From Selaginella tamariscina (Eukaryota > Streptophyta > Lycopodiopsida > Selaginellales > Selaginellaceae), in NCBI GenBank assembly GCA_003024785.1, contig PUQB01000111.1, positions 498,926 through 562,925 of the forward strand: a DNA stretch of 64,000 bases. Direction: 5' to 3'. The position numbers and the translations under genes are program-made. Below the pieces are notes generated by a model. It did not search any database. It was not told where the DNA came from and saw nothing but the letters and a program-made list of their open reading frames with translations. Numbering within the stretch: the stretch's first letter is position 1; each line of letters starts with the position of its first letter. This document shows positions 11,821 to 25,366 of the stretch, piece after piece.

Positions 11821-12491
11821 TGGTCGACGATGGCCCATCATCGCAGCCAGCTGGTAGGACGCCCACCGGAGCGGACGAGCGATTGACAAGCCCCAGATAA
11901 GGGAGTTACTTCAGGTATGGACTGATGGCAACCGATGTCAGCGGTGGCGTAACGGGCGAAGATTTAATCGTCCGGACCAACTACCCAGGGTACGAAGGAC
12001 AGCACGCGTGGGAGGCGCATAAATGTGACAGGCAGGACTCTGTCACTAGGCGGCAGACCAATGGGAGAGCACCACCTGTAGCTAGGGACTAGCGGTAGGT
12101 ACTCACTATATAAGCTGGAAGGCTAGTAGTGGGTCGGGGGCTTTGAGGAGTCAAGTCTGCGTCTTATATCTTGCTCCCTGTCGGAGATAGTTTGTACTCA
12201 GACAGGCAATATATATCCATTTTCCTTCTATCACCCCAAGCGGGCATTCCCGGTTGCCCGACTCCTGGGCCCCGCAACACTCTTTGCCTAGCCATCTTTG
12301 TAGAACTCCCCTTACCTGTACATGGACCCCGTCGGCGTCCGGGTAGAGGCCATCCAATACTTTCCATTACTCATGAGGTAAGGACCGGCTTGCCGGCCGA
12401 ACCCCCGGGGTTGGACACCCTCAATAGTGTCCTGGCAACCATTGTAGCTTCCTGATAAGCACCAACTGGCCTGAGGAGTCCCCGACGACCA
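11821..12491 (+). repeat. 3' LTR of gag-only retrotransposon
   Basis: 671 bp, TGGTCGAC to CGACCA, pairing with 4361-5052. It keeps a TATA-like ACTATATAAG at about 12104-12113, missing from the other LTR. It is followed by TATGT, which pairs with TATAT before the 5' LTR. Confidence 0.85.
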
Positions 12492-13930
12492 TATGTTGAT
12501 GAGCCCTAAATGTTATAAAAAATAAGCTCACTTAGTGCATTTGAATATCTAGTAATGGTCCGGCCATGTGTTATTAGGTATTGTAAAAAACTCTAGGCAA
12601 AGCTAGCATCTTCATTTATAAAACTCTCCCTTAGTTTAATGTGTCTAGATTAGATTCATGGGTGGTTCTGGTGAGTTCAACCTTAGTTTGGCCACCTAGG
12701 GTTAGGGCTTAAGAGTGATAAATTATTATGTTAAACTCATCAATTATATTTATATTAAAATAAGATTCCTTGCTAACTCACTTTATAAAACATAGAACAA
12801 AGGGGGAGAGGAGGTCTCTATCACATATATTAAGTAGAATAAGTGTGGGGAAAGCATGCCAGAGATTGAGAGGTGTCTAGTTTCTTCATCCTTGCCAGTG
12901 TAACCCTAGCTTATGTCGTTAAGGCACACTTTTTGTGCCATTCTAACTTCCAACTAGTAGGGGCATGTCATACCTTGAGGGTAGCCTACCCTTATTGTTG
13001 GCGGATCCACACTATTATACCCAAGTACATCGCATCTAGGGGGTTTTCTAACTCCTTTCGTTTGGTAACCCGATTGCACACTTAAGAGGTCTTATTAGAG
13101 TAGGGTTCTCTTTACCAAGTTCTTGAGGGGTTCTAAAGTTGGCATTTGCAAGCCACGTTCGTGGCACAAAGTGTAACTTGAGTTTAAAGGGCTATGGCAA
13201 AATAGCAAAAAATAGTGTCACATGAACATGTGACATTAGGCTAAAGGACACATGATACAACGCCTGAGGCATGCCTTTTAGGGTTGTGACATGGATTTAA
13301 CATTGAGGCTAACAAGCAGGCGTGCTTGGGCTTGCATTAGGGTGCTAAGCCTTGGGCACCTACTAATGAGAGGTTAAATCTCATAATCGAGTGTACTAGC
13401 AAGCACACTTGGTTAGGGGTGTTCTTCCTGAGGGTTTATGAACATGTCAAGGAGTTGAACAACTTAAGTTCATTAGCACAAGCCCTATCATGAGGCACTC
13501 GCGTGGTAGGGTTCCCTAAACCTAGCCTTAGGGGTTTACTTAGCATAACATTTATGTCTGCCTCAGGTGTACACTCGTGTTAACATTCAGTACTAATCAT
13601 GGGGTGGGTGGGTCAGGGTACCCCTTGTCACCCTAAAGAGGTTGTATTCCTATATGAGGGTGATTCTTTAAGGGATAGGTCACGATGTCTTAGCTCTATC
13701 ATTAGGGTATGTGTAAGGCATGTTTCCTTAGTGAGGCTATGGCATAAGCCTATTTAGGTCCCCTAGTGTAGAATCTTAAGGTCCGGAGATAATCACTTTA
13801 GATGATTTAGGGTAGGCCCTAAATCTTGTGCCTATTTAGGCATTTGAGTTAAACTCTTATGATCATCTTAGAAGATTTAATATTACTCACACATGATGTT
13901 GATGCCACACTTATTAACCCTTCATGTTAA
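12492..13930. repeat. R-family repeat, right part (uninterrupted relative of the 15-kb element's target)
   Basis: This continues the R repeat after the retrotransposon. Its first 200 bases match 18820-19020 and 44340-44720. The segment around 13135-13200 corresponds to both flanks of the 15-kb element (45151-45176 and 60163-60210) joined together, so it shows what the empty site looked like. It holds no convincing gene. Confidence 0.75.
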
Positions 13931-14187
13931 AACTTTAACATAATTAATCCATTCAATCTTTAAGTTTAAAACCATTGTTACTACCAAAGTACATATAGTA
14001 TTTAGATATCTATATGCACATGCATACGCATGCATATACATATATAGTGCACAAATGTATATACACTATGTCTATTTAAACTATATTGTATGCATATAAA
14101 AATAAAAATATATATATTTACATTTATTATATAATGTATAATTGTAAAGTATTTATAAAATGTGGAGAGTGACCTATGCGCCAGCTT
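13931..14187. other. AT-rich spacer with nothing recognised
   Basis: Simple AT-rich DNA with ATAT runs; no gene, RNA or element ends seen. Confidence 0.5.
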
Positions 14188-14357
14188 TACAAATATGATT
14201 GGCCATGAGAATGGTCCTGGGGGCAATGGGGCTGATTTTCTATAACTAAAGAAATAATACCACAAATTCCTAACAATGCAAGCAAGCTAAATGTAACAAT
14301 ATCCTCCATAGTCACCATATTATATAATGCAGGCTTCTTAAAGGCATAATGAGGGTG

Positions 14358-14401
<44 letters not shown>

Positions 14402-14810
14402 CATACGATGACTCCCAATCATATGAAGGTACTGTCGTGTCTTACGTTTGAATATGGCACAAGGAGACACAAATAATAGAACATATAGTATTAATATACG
14501 ATCAAAATATCTGAAGTAGACTGATTATTGTGCAAAATGAGTGATTCCATGCCTACAACTTGCAGAGAAAAGTTCAAAGTAGTCACATCGTCGGTTGATG
14601 CTTGCTACCAGCATACCGTCACTACCTTACCTATTATATATCATCTACAAGGGGAATATATTACTGGGCCAGGAAAATCACACAGCACAGTTCACTGCAC
14701 TATATGCATATCCGCATGAATATATATCCACACACGCGCGCGCGCGCGCACAACATTTATGCATATACACACGATATAAAATCATATGATGCATGTTGAA
14801 CCTCGTCGGG
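14188..14810 (-). pseudogene. Inverted duplicate of the P450 promoter and 5' end
   Basis: Read on the minus strand, 14318-14188 starts MVTMEDIVTFSLLALLGI and reaches, after a one-base shift, SAPLPPGPFSWPII, nearly the N-terminal anchor and proline hinge of the P450 at 26202. Homology then stops abruptly. Upstream on the minus strand, to about 14810, it also matches the P450 5' flank at 25780-26200. The copy is therefore truncated after about 45 codons and in opposite orientation. It includes a (CATA)n(TA)n tract at 14357-14402 and a (CG)n tract near 14735. Confidence 0.8.
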
Positions 14811-15759
14811 TCCACGTATCAAATCAATGGTCAAGTTGACATGTGACAAGAGTCATAATAAACATGAGTACATGAATACCCAGACAAAAAAATATACGTA
14901 TTAAAATTGAGATTTTATTGCTACAGGATAATAAAATGTATTCTTTTAATTGAAAAAAACATAAATCTGTATTAAATTGAGCAAAGCAAATTGTTGAAAG
15001 ACACTTTAAATATAAACAAAGTTGTCGACTCTGCTATATTCTGTTCACACTTCGTATGTACGTGGCTATGTATAAAATATTATCACACTTAATTTGTGTA
15101 TAACATAAACCAAGCAACAAGTAAATTAGAAAATATATATAGGCACACATTATAATATACTCACTATGTACTGAGCCAATAAATCTATAAAATTAAAGAG
15201 GAATATACACACACAACATGTATATATATACATGTATGGTGCCATTTTTATCATTTGGCTTTTTGTATGACATTTGGCACAAAATCTGGCAGTTAAGTGC
15301 CACACATAAGATGTTAGAAGGTATATTCACAGCATTTATTACTAAGAAACAGTTTTTCTATAATTACACGTATTATATGCCACTTTGCTACTGATTGTGT
15401 ATTATTAAATTATATACTAATTTAGTATATTAAAATGAACTAAGTTAGATGTCTTTTATATTGTTTCATATTGTATTCTCAGATTTCTTATATATCATGA
15501 GCAGTATATAATATTCTTTTTCTCACCATTTGGTCGGCCTGTGTGTAAACCATGTGTTTGTGTGTGTGTGTGTGTGTGTGCACAAGAGAGAGAGCCTGCT
15601 GTGCATCTGTGAGAAAGATTGACATATGTATGGAGATGTGTGTGGGAGAGAAATTGTGGACAATGGTGGTGAAAAGGCACATTGCTGCAGCCAGCAGGTA
15701 GATTTCATTGTTAGGCCAATCTTTACTCAGCCACATGCTGCGAATGTAATGCAGAACTT
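14811..15759. other. Intergenic spacer with microsatellite
   Basis: No gene recognised. A (TG)n run lies at about 15558-15581, with (AG)n next to it. Short open frames here on the minus strand are products of this simple repeat. Confidence 0.45.
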
Positions 15760-18700
15760 AAAAATTATTTATAATTTATAATATTAATTTCTTTGTTATG
15801 TATTACAAATGAAATTGTTTTATATCTTGTATTATTATAAGAAGTTAAATCATGTAAAAATTATACTAAATTGTTTTATATCTTGTATTATTATAAGAAG
15901 TTAAAATCGAACCTCCGCATGTTCAAATTATACTGAAATTGTTTTATATCTTGTATTATTATAAGAAGTTAAAATCGAACCTTTGCATGTTCAGATTATA
16001 AAATCGAACCTTTACATGTTTAAATTATACTGAAATTGTCTTATATCTTGTATTATTATAAAAAGTTAAAATTTAATATTTGCATGTTCAAACTTATTAT
16101 GTATTACATTAAATTTAGTAATTATATTAATTATGTTATTATTTTAAAAGCAATTACTAAATCTTAATATTTAATGAAGATTTACATACAAGAAAGTATA
16201 AGATGGATGTAAAATTGAAAAATAAACTTTAAAGTATGTTCAAATTTAAGAGTAATAACGTTGAGATTTATTATTAGAGATGATATCATGAGAAGATATA
16301 AAATGGGTCTGGAAATAAATGAAAGTTTATCATGAAAACATTCAAGATGCTTTAATATTAAAAATGTAATAATATTTAATGATATTAAAATTTTAAAAGC
16401 ATGATAAAAAAAATAAATTATTATAATACACACAAGGTATCAAAAGAGAAGTTATTATATATGTTATGCGATTTAAAAGAAATAAAAAATGAACCACATA
16501 TGATTTAAGAGAAGTGTGCATCGTGAATTACATATTATTTTAATATATTTTCTTATATATGAACAACATAAATTTATAAAATCACTTAATTTTACATTGT
16601 CATAAAAAAAAATTAACATTAGAGAATTTAGAAACACTTGGTTAACTCTTATTTGAAATGTTTAAAAAATGAGAAAAGATTATATCAATAATTAACATAG
16701 TTTAACATTTAACTTGTTGAGATGAGTTTTTTGGTTACGAAATGTAATTTTTTTTATCTTGTTATGAAACATAACTCATTTTGAATTTTGAGTGAACAAG
16801 TATATAAAATCTTTTATAATTAGCCTGATAATAATTTCCCAACATGGTATTATTAATATTAATAATAATATTTTTTTAAATAAAATTCTATAAGTATATT
16901 TTGATTTTATGATTATTATAAATTTAAAATTTTAAAAATTTAGAAAAGGAATGTATATTTTATTAGTAACCATATGTTAAAATATGTTGTAAACGTATTT
17001 TTGGTTAGGGTTAAAGGTTAATACATGGGTTTTATTCTTACAAATAGTAAATTATAATAAGCTTAATTAATATATTTATTCAAAAAAAATTATTTTAAAA
17101 AAATACATTACTTTATATATACTATATTGTATGGGACAATTTTGTTATATAGCCCCCTTTCACATCACCATATTCCACGTCACTTACCTTGTCATTTTAA
17201 GTGACATTGTAAATGTGGAATGCAATGACATGGCAGGTGGCCTACATCCATTTTAATTCATAATAAATGTAAGAATAATAAATTAATAAATATAAAAAAC
17301 TAAGAGAAATAAACATATATAAAACATATGTATAAATAAAAACATGCCTAAACTTTTATGTATACATTTGTGTGAAAATCAAATATAACAATAATAAATA
17401 TTAAAAACCAAAATAAAAATTTTAGAATTTTATGTGTAAATTTAAAAACATGTTGCATTAACCTTAAAGGCTTTTATGCATATCTTTATTACATTTTAAA
17501 TGAAAATTAAATTTAAATAATAAATTAATAAATATTAAAAACTAGAAGGAATGGGTTTTTCTTCATGTCATCACATGCTATGTTTACAAATTATTGATGT
17601 GGCATGTGATGACATAGAGGGGTTGTATAACAAATTTATACACTTTATATTAAATTTAAAATAATATTATTAAAGTTGCAATTTAAATGTTGTTGTCACT
17701 TTTATTTTTATTTATTTTGATAAATAATTTTTTTACTTTTATTTTTACCCCAATCTTTGTTTGATTTGCTCTTATTTCCCTAATTACTCTTCAAAAATAT
17801 TATTAACCACCAAAGTATATTTAAGCTCAATATTAAAGTAACTATAATTATAATTGTTACATCTCCATCGGTAGTAATTAAATGTATAAGTAAACCTATT
17901 ACTTAAATAATTTCATTTTCGGCCATCCACTAGTGCGACTATATCTGGTGTAAATATAATTAAGATTTAGTTTTACAATGTTTGTGATCATATTTATTCA
18001 CTACATAGTCTTAAGTAAATGTCTTTTGTCCTTACTATTCACTTTCTATATGCCACACGAAACTTCTACTACTACACCATCATTTATTCCTACAACAGTT
18101 TCTAAAGTACTTAATGCATCTTATGTTGCTCTAATTACTTCCTCCTTAGTCCTAAGTCACTAAGACACGATGCCAAAGAAAGGAAAAATTTCTCCAATAA
18201 GAAAAATTAACAACTTGCTAAGTTTTGATTTAAAATTGTGTAGGATCTTATGATTAGTAATAAGAAGAAGGCCCTCAAGTTGATTTATGCCCTCAAAATC
18301 TCATTTGTTATGTGAAATTCTCAAATCTCATTTGTTATGTGACTTCATGTGACCTTGTTCTTTAACAATGTTGAACAATTTCCTACCTAGTTCTCAAAAT
18401 TTCATATTTCTTATGAAATTCCTTCATTTAGCCTTGGAATGAACTAGTTCTTGAAGCTGACTAAAAAAATGTAATCTAAATAATTAATTTACATATGGTA
18501 CTGGGTGGAGTAAGCACAATCCATAAGTAATTAATTTAAATTTTTATATGATAGTCTGTAATTTATTTAACTTAATATACTCACCACTGGTGGAGATGCA
18601 ATTATGTATGTATATGTTATGTTAACATTAATAAAAATTAGTGAAAAACAAACATGGATTTTGATTTTCCATATCTTTCAATTTTAATGTGGAACACCAA

Positions 18701-19020
18701 AATACATTATCAATTTTGTTTGTGAGAAACATAATTTTTCCATCCCACATAGTTTATTATAATTTTTACTATGATTGTTCTTTTTTTGAAGGTTAACTAT
18801 TGTTATTTATTAAAGTATATTGACAAATTCTAAATGTTGTAAGAAATAAGTCTGCTTAGTGTACTTAGATATTTAATAATGGTCCGACCATGTATCATTA
18901 TGTAGTATATGAAACTCTAAGCGAAGCTAGCACCTTCATATAGAAAACTTCCCTTAATTTTATGTATCTTGATTAGATACATAGGTGGTTCTGGTGAGTT
19001 CGGCATATCGGTAGGGTTGC
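15760..19020. repeat. R-family repeat, second copy
   Basis: It aligns with 1695-4360 followed directly by 12492 onward, which shows where the retrotransposon inserted in the other copy. Its left edge has about three tandem copies of a unit of roughly 75 bp built on TTGTTTTATATCTTGTATTA (15815-16070). No protein is recognised in it. Confidence 0.75.
17138..17640. mobile_element. Possible MITE inside the R repeat
   Basis: The segment begins with TTTTGTTATATAGCCCCC and ends with a related inverted sequence (GGGGTTGTATAACAAATT), with further inverted symmetry around TGATGTGGCATGTGATGACA near 17605. Such terminal symmetry with no gene suits a miniature inverted-repeat element. Target duplications were not resolved. 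Confidence 0.4.
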
Positions 19021-19038
19021 CCTAACTTCATGCCCTAA

Positions 19039-19458
19039 GAGGCGGTTCACATGTGCCCTCACCCTCACGTGAGGGTGAAGGTGAGGGTGAGGGTCACATG
19101 TGACCTATTTACCCTAGTGTTATTAATTTAAATTTAATAAATTTTATTTTTTAAAATAAAATAAATATAATTAGAATTGTAAGTGTCTCATTTATATATA
19201 TATTTTATATATAAAATAAATTAAATTTTTTATTATTTATTAATATATTTTAAAAATCTTTATTTAAACCTATCATAATGAGACACGTGACAAGAAAAAG
19301 CATATTCTTACCCTCACGAGGGTGAGGGAATTTAATTAAATTTAAGCTTATTTAAAATCTTGCCCTTGAGACCTTCATGAGGGTGAGGGTAAAATATCAC
19401 ATGTGACCTCTTGAGGGTAAAAAGATTCTTGAGGGTGAGGGCACATGTGAACCGCCTC
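19039..19458. mobile_element. MITE with long inverted ends, PIF/Harbinger-like
   Basis: The left end starts GAGGCGGTTCACATGTGCCC and the right end is its reverse complement; the match extends about 29 bases into CTCACCCTCA. Both sides are flanked by TAA, a 3-bp duplication as produced by PIF/Harbinger transposases. The inside is AT-rich and has further GAGGGTGAGGGT direct and inverted repeats. No coding capacity; 420 bp long. Confidence 0.8.
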
Positions 19459-19461
19459 TAA

Positions 19462-20224
19462 ACCCCTCATGTTATCCTAAAAATGTTAAACTAATTTGTA
19501 TTAATTTTTACAATTACTTTCTTATCAAAAGGAAGACTTTGTAGTGAAACTTTTGTCATTCACTTCATATATTAACATTAAATTTAATATTCTAATTAAG
19601 CATTTTCATGAAGAAAGTTTCATCAAATAAATCCTATAAGTAATTATTATAACTTTGTTTCCCCCACACGCACACCCTCAACAAATATCTAGTTAAAACC
19701 CAAGATCACATCGTATAACTGCAAAGGTATCACCCTAAGTGGCAATGTCTTAAAGTATGACCCATTAAAGTCATAAATTTATCTTCCTAAAGGAGTATTA
19801 CTTTCTCAAACATCTTTAAAAGGGTTATGGTTTTTTAGAATCTTGGTAGTATAAGTGTTAATATCATGTAATAGTAAGTTACAAATCTATATAAATTATA
19901 ATAATGTTATATGTGTACAATGTAAGTGTTATTAAAAGGTGTATAATAAGTCTTATTAAAAGAACCTATGTTAGAAATTCTTTTAAATTGTTATGTGTAA
20001 GAATTGTATGGAATATACTTATATATTTCCATAATATATTTGAGTTGATACATACTACCACATAGGATGTTGATATGAAAAGGTTTTTGACATTGTATAC
20101 ATCTTTTAATTGAATATTAAGTCTTTTCATTAGTGAACAAGTTGGGTAATTCCTCTTCTTCTTTTTTTTCTTTTTTTTTTGTTTCGTTTATGATCTTTTT
20201 GTGGCCACATTTTCATCTTGATCA
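19462..20224. other. Intergenic spacer, nothing recognised
   Basis: AT-rich DNA with a T-rich run near 20155-20180. No gene, RNA or repeat ends seen. Confidence 0.45.
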
Positions 20225-21100
20225 ATAGTTATTCCAATGGAGCAACTTTTGCATGCAATTATGAAGCAACAATGTAGACACAACAATTGTTTGGGGTATC
20301 AGTGCAACATCGATAATCCTTAGTTAGTTACAATTCTTGTCTTCATTTGGGTTCTTTCTTAGAGGAAGCCACAAAGATGTTCATGTTTGGATCGAACATT
20401 TTTATATAGTTACAAATTATCATCAATGGGATTATGATCACTAACTTTGTGAATTGCCTCCTTGTGTTCATGGATTTGCCATATTATGGTTTTCACATTT
20501 GGTTCTAACATCAAATGTACAATTGACTTAACACTATATGCAATGATGATTACCTTTGGTTATTATGCAAATGCAATAGTGTCTTTGAATGAAATTTTCT
20601 GAATGCGTTGGAATGTTAGCAAGACAATTACTCATTTTGATGTGCATTTCTAAAATTATCTTTCTCGTGTGAATCCAAATATGTCTGAGGTTGCAAAGAA
20701 ATACATGTTTTATCAAGTAGGTGCTACTGGAATTTTGGTTTGTGAGCATCTCTTCACATCATTGGAAGATGCAATTCAAATTGCTCAAGGCCTTGAAACT
20801 TCTTATTCTTCAACATGGGCTATTTATTGGGTTAACTTCTTTTACTCACATAGCTACTCATCCACACGTAGATGTTCCAATTTCACAAGCCGCATTTCAA
20901 CAAGTTCAACAAGGATGTGGATGTGATCATGGTTAGTGGACGTGGTTGTTATTATGGTCATGGTATACAATGTTTTGAGTGTTAAGCGTTTGGTCATCTT
21001 TTTACCATTGCTTATCACAGTGTTCAACTTAGAAGTTGTATTCCCTACTCTAGTGGATGTTTTTTATCTTCCTAATGGTGAGTAGGGAACTAATTTTCAT
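20225..21100 (+). pseudogene. Relic Ty3/Gypsy gag
   Basis: Across frames one can read MEQLLHAIMKQQ near 20236, DVHVWIEHFYIVTNYHQWDY near 20373, VNPNMSEVAKKYMFYQ near 20665, EHLFTSLEDAIQIAQGLETS near 20747 and a zinc-knuckle-like QCFEC..FGH near 20967. These match the gag of the element at 33043-37880 (PNMSERIKLGML, TLDDALRLAQRYESS) in order. Stops and frameshifts are frequent. No LTRs were found. Confidence 0.65.
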
Positions 21101-23955
21101 TGCTAATGTAGTAAAGGAATTAGGTGATGAAGTTTTACAATTTCTCCTCTTGATTCAAGTTTAGTAATTTCATTTATTTATCATTTCGTGGTGACATAAT
21201 GCTCTTTTCTAGTTAAGCCTACTCCAAGAACACTTTGAGTGTTCTATGGTGACAAAAAGTTTTTTGCTTTTTCTTTACAAACATGTTATGCTAGTAAATG
21301 TAATGTATTTACATTAATTATTATTTTTATTCTTAAAATTTAAGTGAGAGCATGTCATATAAATACAAATTCTTAATTTATTCAAGTAAATATTTAAGGA
21401 AAAATGTGTTCACATATGAAGACATTTAATTATTTACACTCTTAATTATTTTACACATTATATATAATATTATAGTATACTAAAGATTATTATTTTTATT
21501 ATGCTATATAACTTTAAACTTGTAGGTATGGAATATTTGGATATATCCGTAAGTTTATTGTTTTAATATATATTTAAGAAATAAAATGAAGTGTCTTTTG
21601 ATTTTATATAAAATCAAAATAATATTAATTATTAACATATAAAGAGTTAAACATCAATATGGCATATTAAATACAAATTTATAATGAAACCATTTATATT
21701 AATCAAACGTGTTGCAAAAGGAGAGTCATTAATACTTTGATTATAAATTAGATTTCAATATGAATTTCAAATAGTGTACATGTGGATTTGCCTATATTTA
21801 ATATTTTATAAAAAATATATTAATTTTTTAAATTGTTTTATTAATGATAATAATATGATAGAATTAATAATATTTAGCATGCATGTTAACATTGTAAATA
21901 AACATGAATTTTATATCATTATTTATTATATATAGTTATCGTAATTATATATAACTAATATATATATTGTATTATATATACTTACCTAACTTTACATAAC
22001 TACGAGTATATAATTTATTATCCTATTTAAAAATGTATAATTGCATTATGTGTGTGTGTGTGCCCCTGCGCACGTGTATAAGTATATATAACTACTATAT
22101 TAACTGTGAAATTTCTTTTTTATTTAATTAAGGTAAACTAAGTGTTTTTTAATTAAGAAAATTAGAAGTGGAAACAACAGTTTCTGAAATAAGATTTGTT
22201 AAGAGAACTCAATATCTATTAAAAGAAGCTCAACCACACTAAATTATGAATATATAATACCCGGTGTCACATGTAACTCTTTAGACCAGATGAGTTGACC
22301 CACGGAACAAATAAAGTTGTTGAGATCACATGTAATGTTTACCACATCACAATATTATTTTTCCAGTGGTAATATTATGCATCACCAACCAAACAAAACA
22401 AATTTGAACCGAACAAAAAAATTCTGAATTTAAATTTGCCACATACAACGAGTTATTGTTGGTAAGGCCACAAGGCAGCTATAGAGGTGTGAAAAATCTG
22501 GTGGTTCAACCAGTTAAACCATTGGTAAGTACATGTGACACTTGCCAGAAACATATTCAATATGGCCAAACTAGGTAAAGAGCTCACATGACACAGCCCT
22601 TATGATATATATGTTTACATATTTGTGTTAACACTTTTGCATTTAAGAGGTCCTTAAAACATAATTGGAAAAGTTTAAATAAGTAAAGTTATGTAAGAGT
22701 TTGGTGTAAATAGGTTTTCTTTTAAAATTTAAATTTTAAGTTAAAGGTCAGTGTGAATGGCCCCATATACCATCGCAGTTTACTAACGTACATGCATATA
22801 CACACGTCTGATCGTGACTAGTAGCCAGACTAGTAGTTTTGTTTGATGACATAAATGCATATATCACCAAGTTTACTAACGTACAGCGCAACACACACAT
22901 ACACCATTTGAACCACATGCAGGCATCAAAGTTTACTAAATAACCTACATGCATGTACACATGCCCTACGCATGCATACATATATTTATTTATTTATTTC
23001 CACACACACAATGTACTAACACTCATGCATATATAATAAGGACCGTTAGTCATTAACTTAATTAAATAAGATTTGTGGAAAGAAAAAAAGAAATAGTGTG
23101 TTTCTAACAACTCAAGTTCATTGAGTACGATTTACCTGTTGAGTAAAGTCAATGAGTCTATAAATTTGACTCAGGTCAATAGTGAACTATTCAACTTTTT
23201 ATTATGAGTCCCTAAATAAGTTAGATTTGTTATAAACTTTCACTCGTGATGAATTTTGTTATGTACATAACCATTTTATAACTAGAGTCAATTACTGTCA
23301 CTACAAGGTTCATTGTATAAATTTTATATACTATATTAATTATATCATATAACTTTGTCATTAATTCATTTGTGATCAATTATTTCATATTCGTAACCAC
23401 TATAGAACCAAAATTGATTAGTGTTAACCAACTATTGATTATTATGGACCCTATTCTAATCATTTATTAACTATTGTTGATCATGTTTGACTGGTGTTGA
23501 GTAATTTCCAAATCTGATAGTTAAATTATCTTTGACTATTGTTAACCATTGTTAATGTGTTTTTACAAGTCCAAAAACCGGAGTTGACTTTTAGTTCTTG
23601 ACGAACAAAAGTCATGAAACTTTAAACGTGGAGGTTTTGTTTTGTAGAAAACTATTATAAATGAATCTACTTAAACATAATTAATAGTTACAATATGTCC
23701 CAAAGAAAGAATATAAGAAACATTTTAATTGTCTAACGAGGCTCTAACAAAAAAAAAAAGAATAGTAACGTAGTTAAGTAACAGAAGAACCCACCAAGAA
23801 GAATACGAGTTAGATATTAAATTTGTTTAACTAGTGCATATTATGAGTGTATATTATTTGTATATGTTACTTTTCTTTGTATGATTGTGAAAACTTCAAT
23901 AATGACGATACTATCACTTGCACATAATCTTTAGTAAGAATAATATAAACGTATA
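21101..23955. other. AT-rich intergenic region
   Basis: No gene recognised. Near 22640-22765 lies a segment ending GTGTGAATGGCCCC that resembles one end of the inverted-repeat elements at 23960-25740. Simple repeats: (TG)n near 22050, TATT runs near 22983. Confidence 0.4.
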
Positions 23956-23959
23956 AGGG

Positions 23960-25366
23960 ATTGTTCACATCGATCCTTATTTAACTTAAAATAAATTTGA
24001 AGAGAAAATCTGTTCACACCAAATTCTTATATAATTTTTCACTTACTTAAAATTTTAAGAAATTTTTTTAAGGTGCAGTTCATTCCCACCAAATTACGAC
24101 TCTTAAAAGTTAACTGAAGTGAAGTGAATCACGATTTATTTTTTAAGGAACTTACATAGATCCTTAACATTCTTAATAATTTGACATGAACAATAACAGT
24201 TTTTATGTTCAAGTTTACAATTTGATAATGTGGAGAAGACCTATGGTTTTTTTTTTTTAATTTATTTTAACTGTGGTGAAAAGTCAATATAATTATTATT
24301 GGGGTCGTTGAATTCTAAAGCTCTTCTCCACTATCTTTTACCTTATGTGCCTTTAGAAAATTATTATATTTTTTACCATGCATTAATTTACCGTGCATTA
24401 ATTTTTAATACGCATATACACACGAACAACAGTTATAGATTTTGATGTAATACCCTTACTTAAGAAAACATTTCATGCATTTTCACATTTAGAATCAATT
24501 AAAGTTATTTTAAAAATATTCTAAACTAAGCATGTTTAGAAGTGACTAGGTTATGGATTGCCAGATATGCATCCCAAGTGTGTATATATATATAGAGAAA
24601 GAAAATATATATGTTACATTCAATGTACTGCTTGATTTTAAATATTTATGCGTACAATACACACACTAGAATAAGAAAAGCTTATATAATATTCAAGCAC
24701 CATATATAGCACATATAACATATTTATGTATATCTTATAAATAAATTAAAAAATCCAGCATTTTTTATTTTAAGTCAAGGAAATTGCCTATGTAACACAA
24801 GCACACATATGCACACTCACCCATGATATATCAAATGTAGACACATATAGCCCACCCTCCCCTCGTGTGTGCATGTGCCCTACACAATACAGATCTATAA
24901 CATATATTAAATATATACTATCACTAGATGAATATTCCAAAAGAACCATTATACGTGCTATATATATAAATGTCTGCATGTAAAGTATACATACATGTAG
25001 GAGTACATATTACATTATATTTAACTTAACTTTTTAGAAAATTAATTTTTAAGACTTACTAACAATGGATGCATTAACATAATTATATAAATATAAATAT
25101 ATATTATGTTTTAACATTGTAGTTAGAACTTGTAAAAACTTAAAAAAAGTAAGTTTTTATACGTGAACACATTTTTCCTTAAAATTTTATTTTAATGAAT
25201 TAAGAGTTTACTTACTTAGATTTTAAAAATAAAATAAAGAATTTGATGTGAATAAATTACACTTACTTATAACTTTAAATAACATTTGATGAACACAATT
25301 CACACTTGACACTTATTACACTTACGTAACAAAATTAAGATAAGGATCGGTGTGAATGGCTCGTAA
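23960..25366. mobile_element. Possible inverted-repeat element, GTGTGAATGGC family
   Basis: The left end contains GTTCACATCGATCCTTAT and the right end ATAAGGATCGGTGTGAATGG; these are inverted repeats with few mismatches. The same terminal motif bounds the smaller element at 25468-25740. Inside there are no genes. Target duplications are unclear and the interior may hold several fragments. Confidence 0.4.

Larger units (their letters stand above)
4361..12491 (+). mobile_element. GC-rich LTR retrotransposon with gag and protease only
   Basis: Two related direct repeats bound the element: each starts TGGTCGAC and ends CGACCA, the TG..CA form of LTRs. The flanking 5 bp are TATAT on the left and TATGT on the right, a target duplication with one mismatch. 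Host repeat R resumes on both sides. The interior has a Ty3/Gypsy-like gag and a protease, but no reverse transcriptase, RNase H or integrase motif was found in any frame. This resembles terminal-repeat gag-only (TR-GAG) elements, which depend on a partner for transposition. All reading frames are broken. Its base composition is far richer in G+C than the surroundings. A solo LTR of another family is nested at 10352-10938. Confidence 0.85.

Noticed and set aside
15480-15740. Minus-strand frames near the TG microsatellite
   Set aside because: Short, built partly of the repeat; no recognisable domain.
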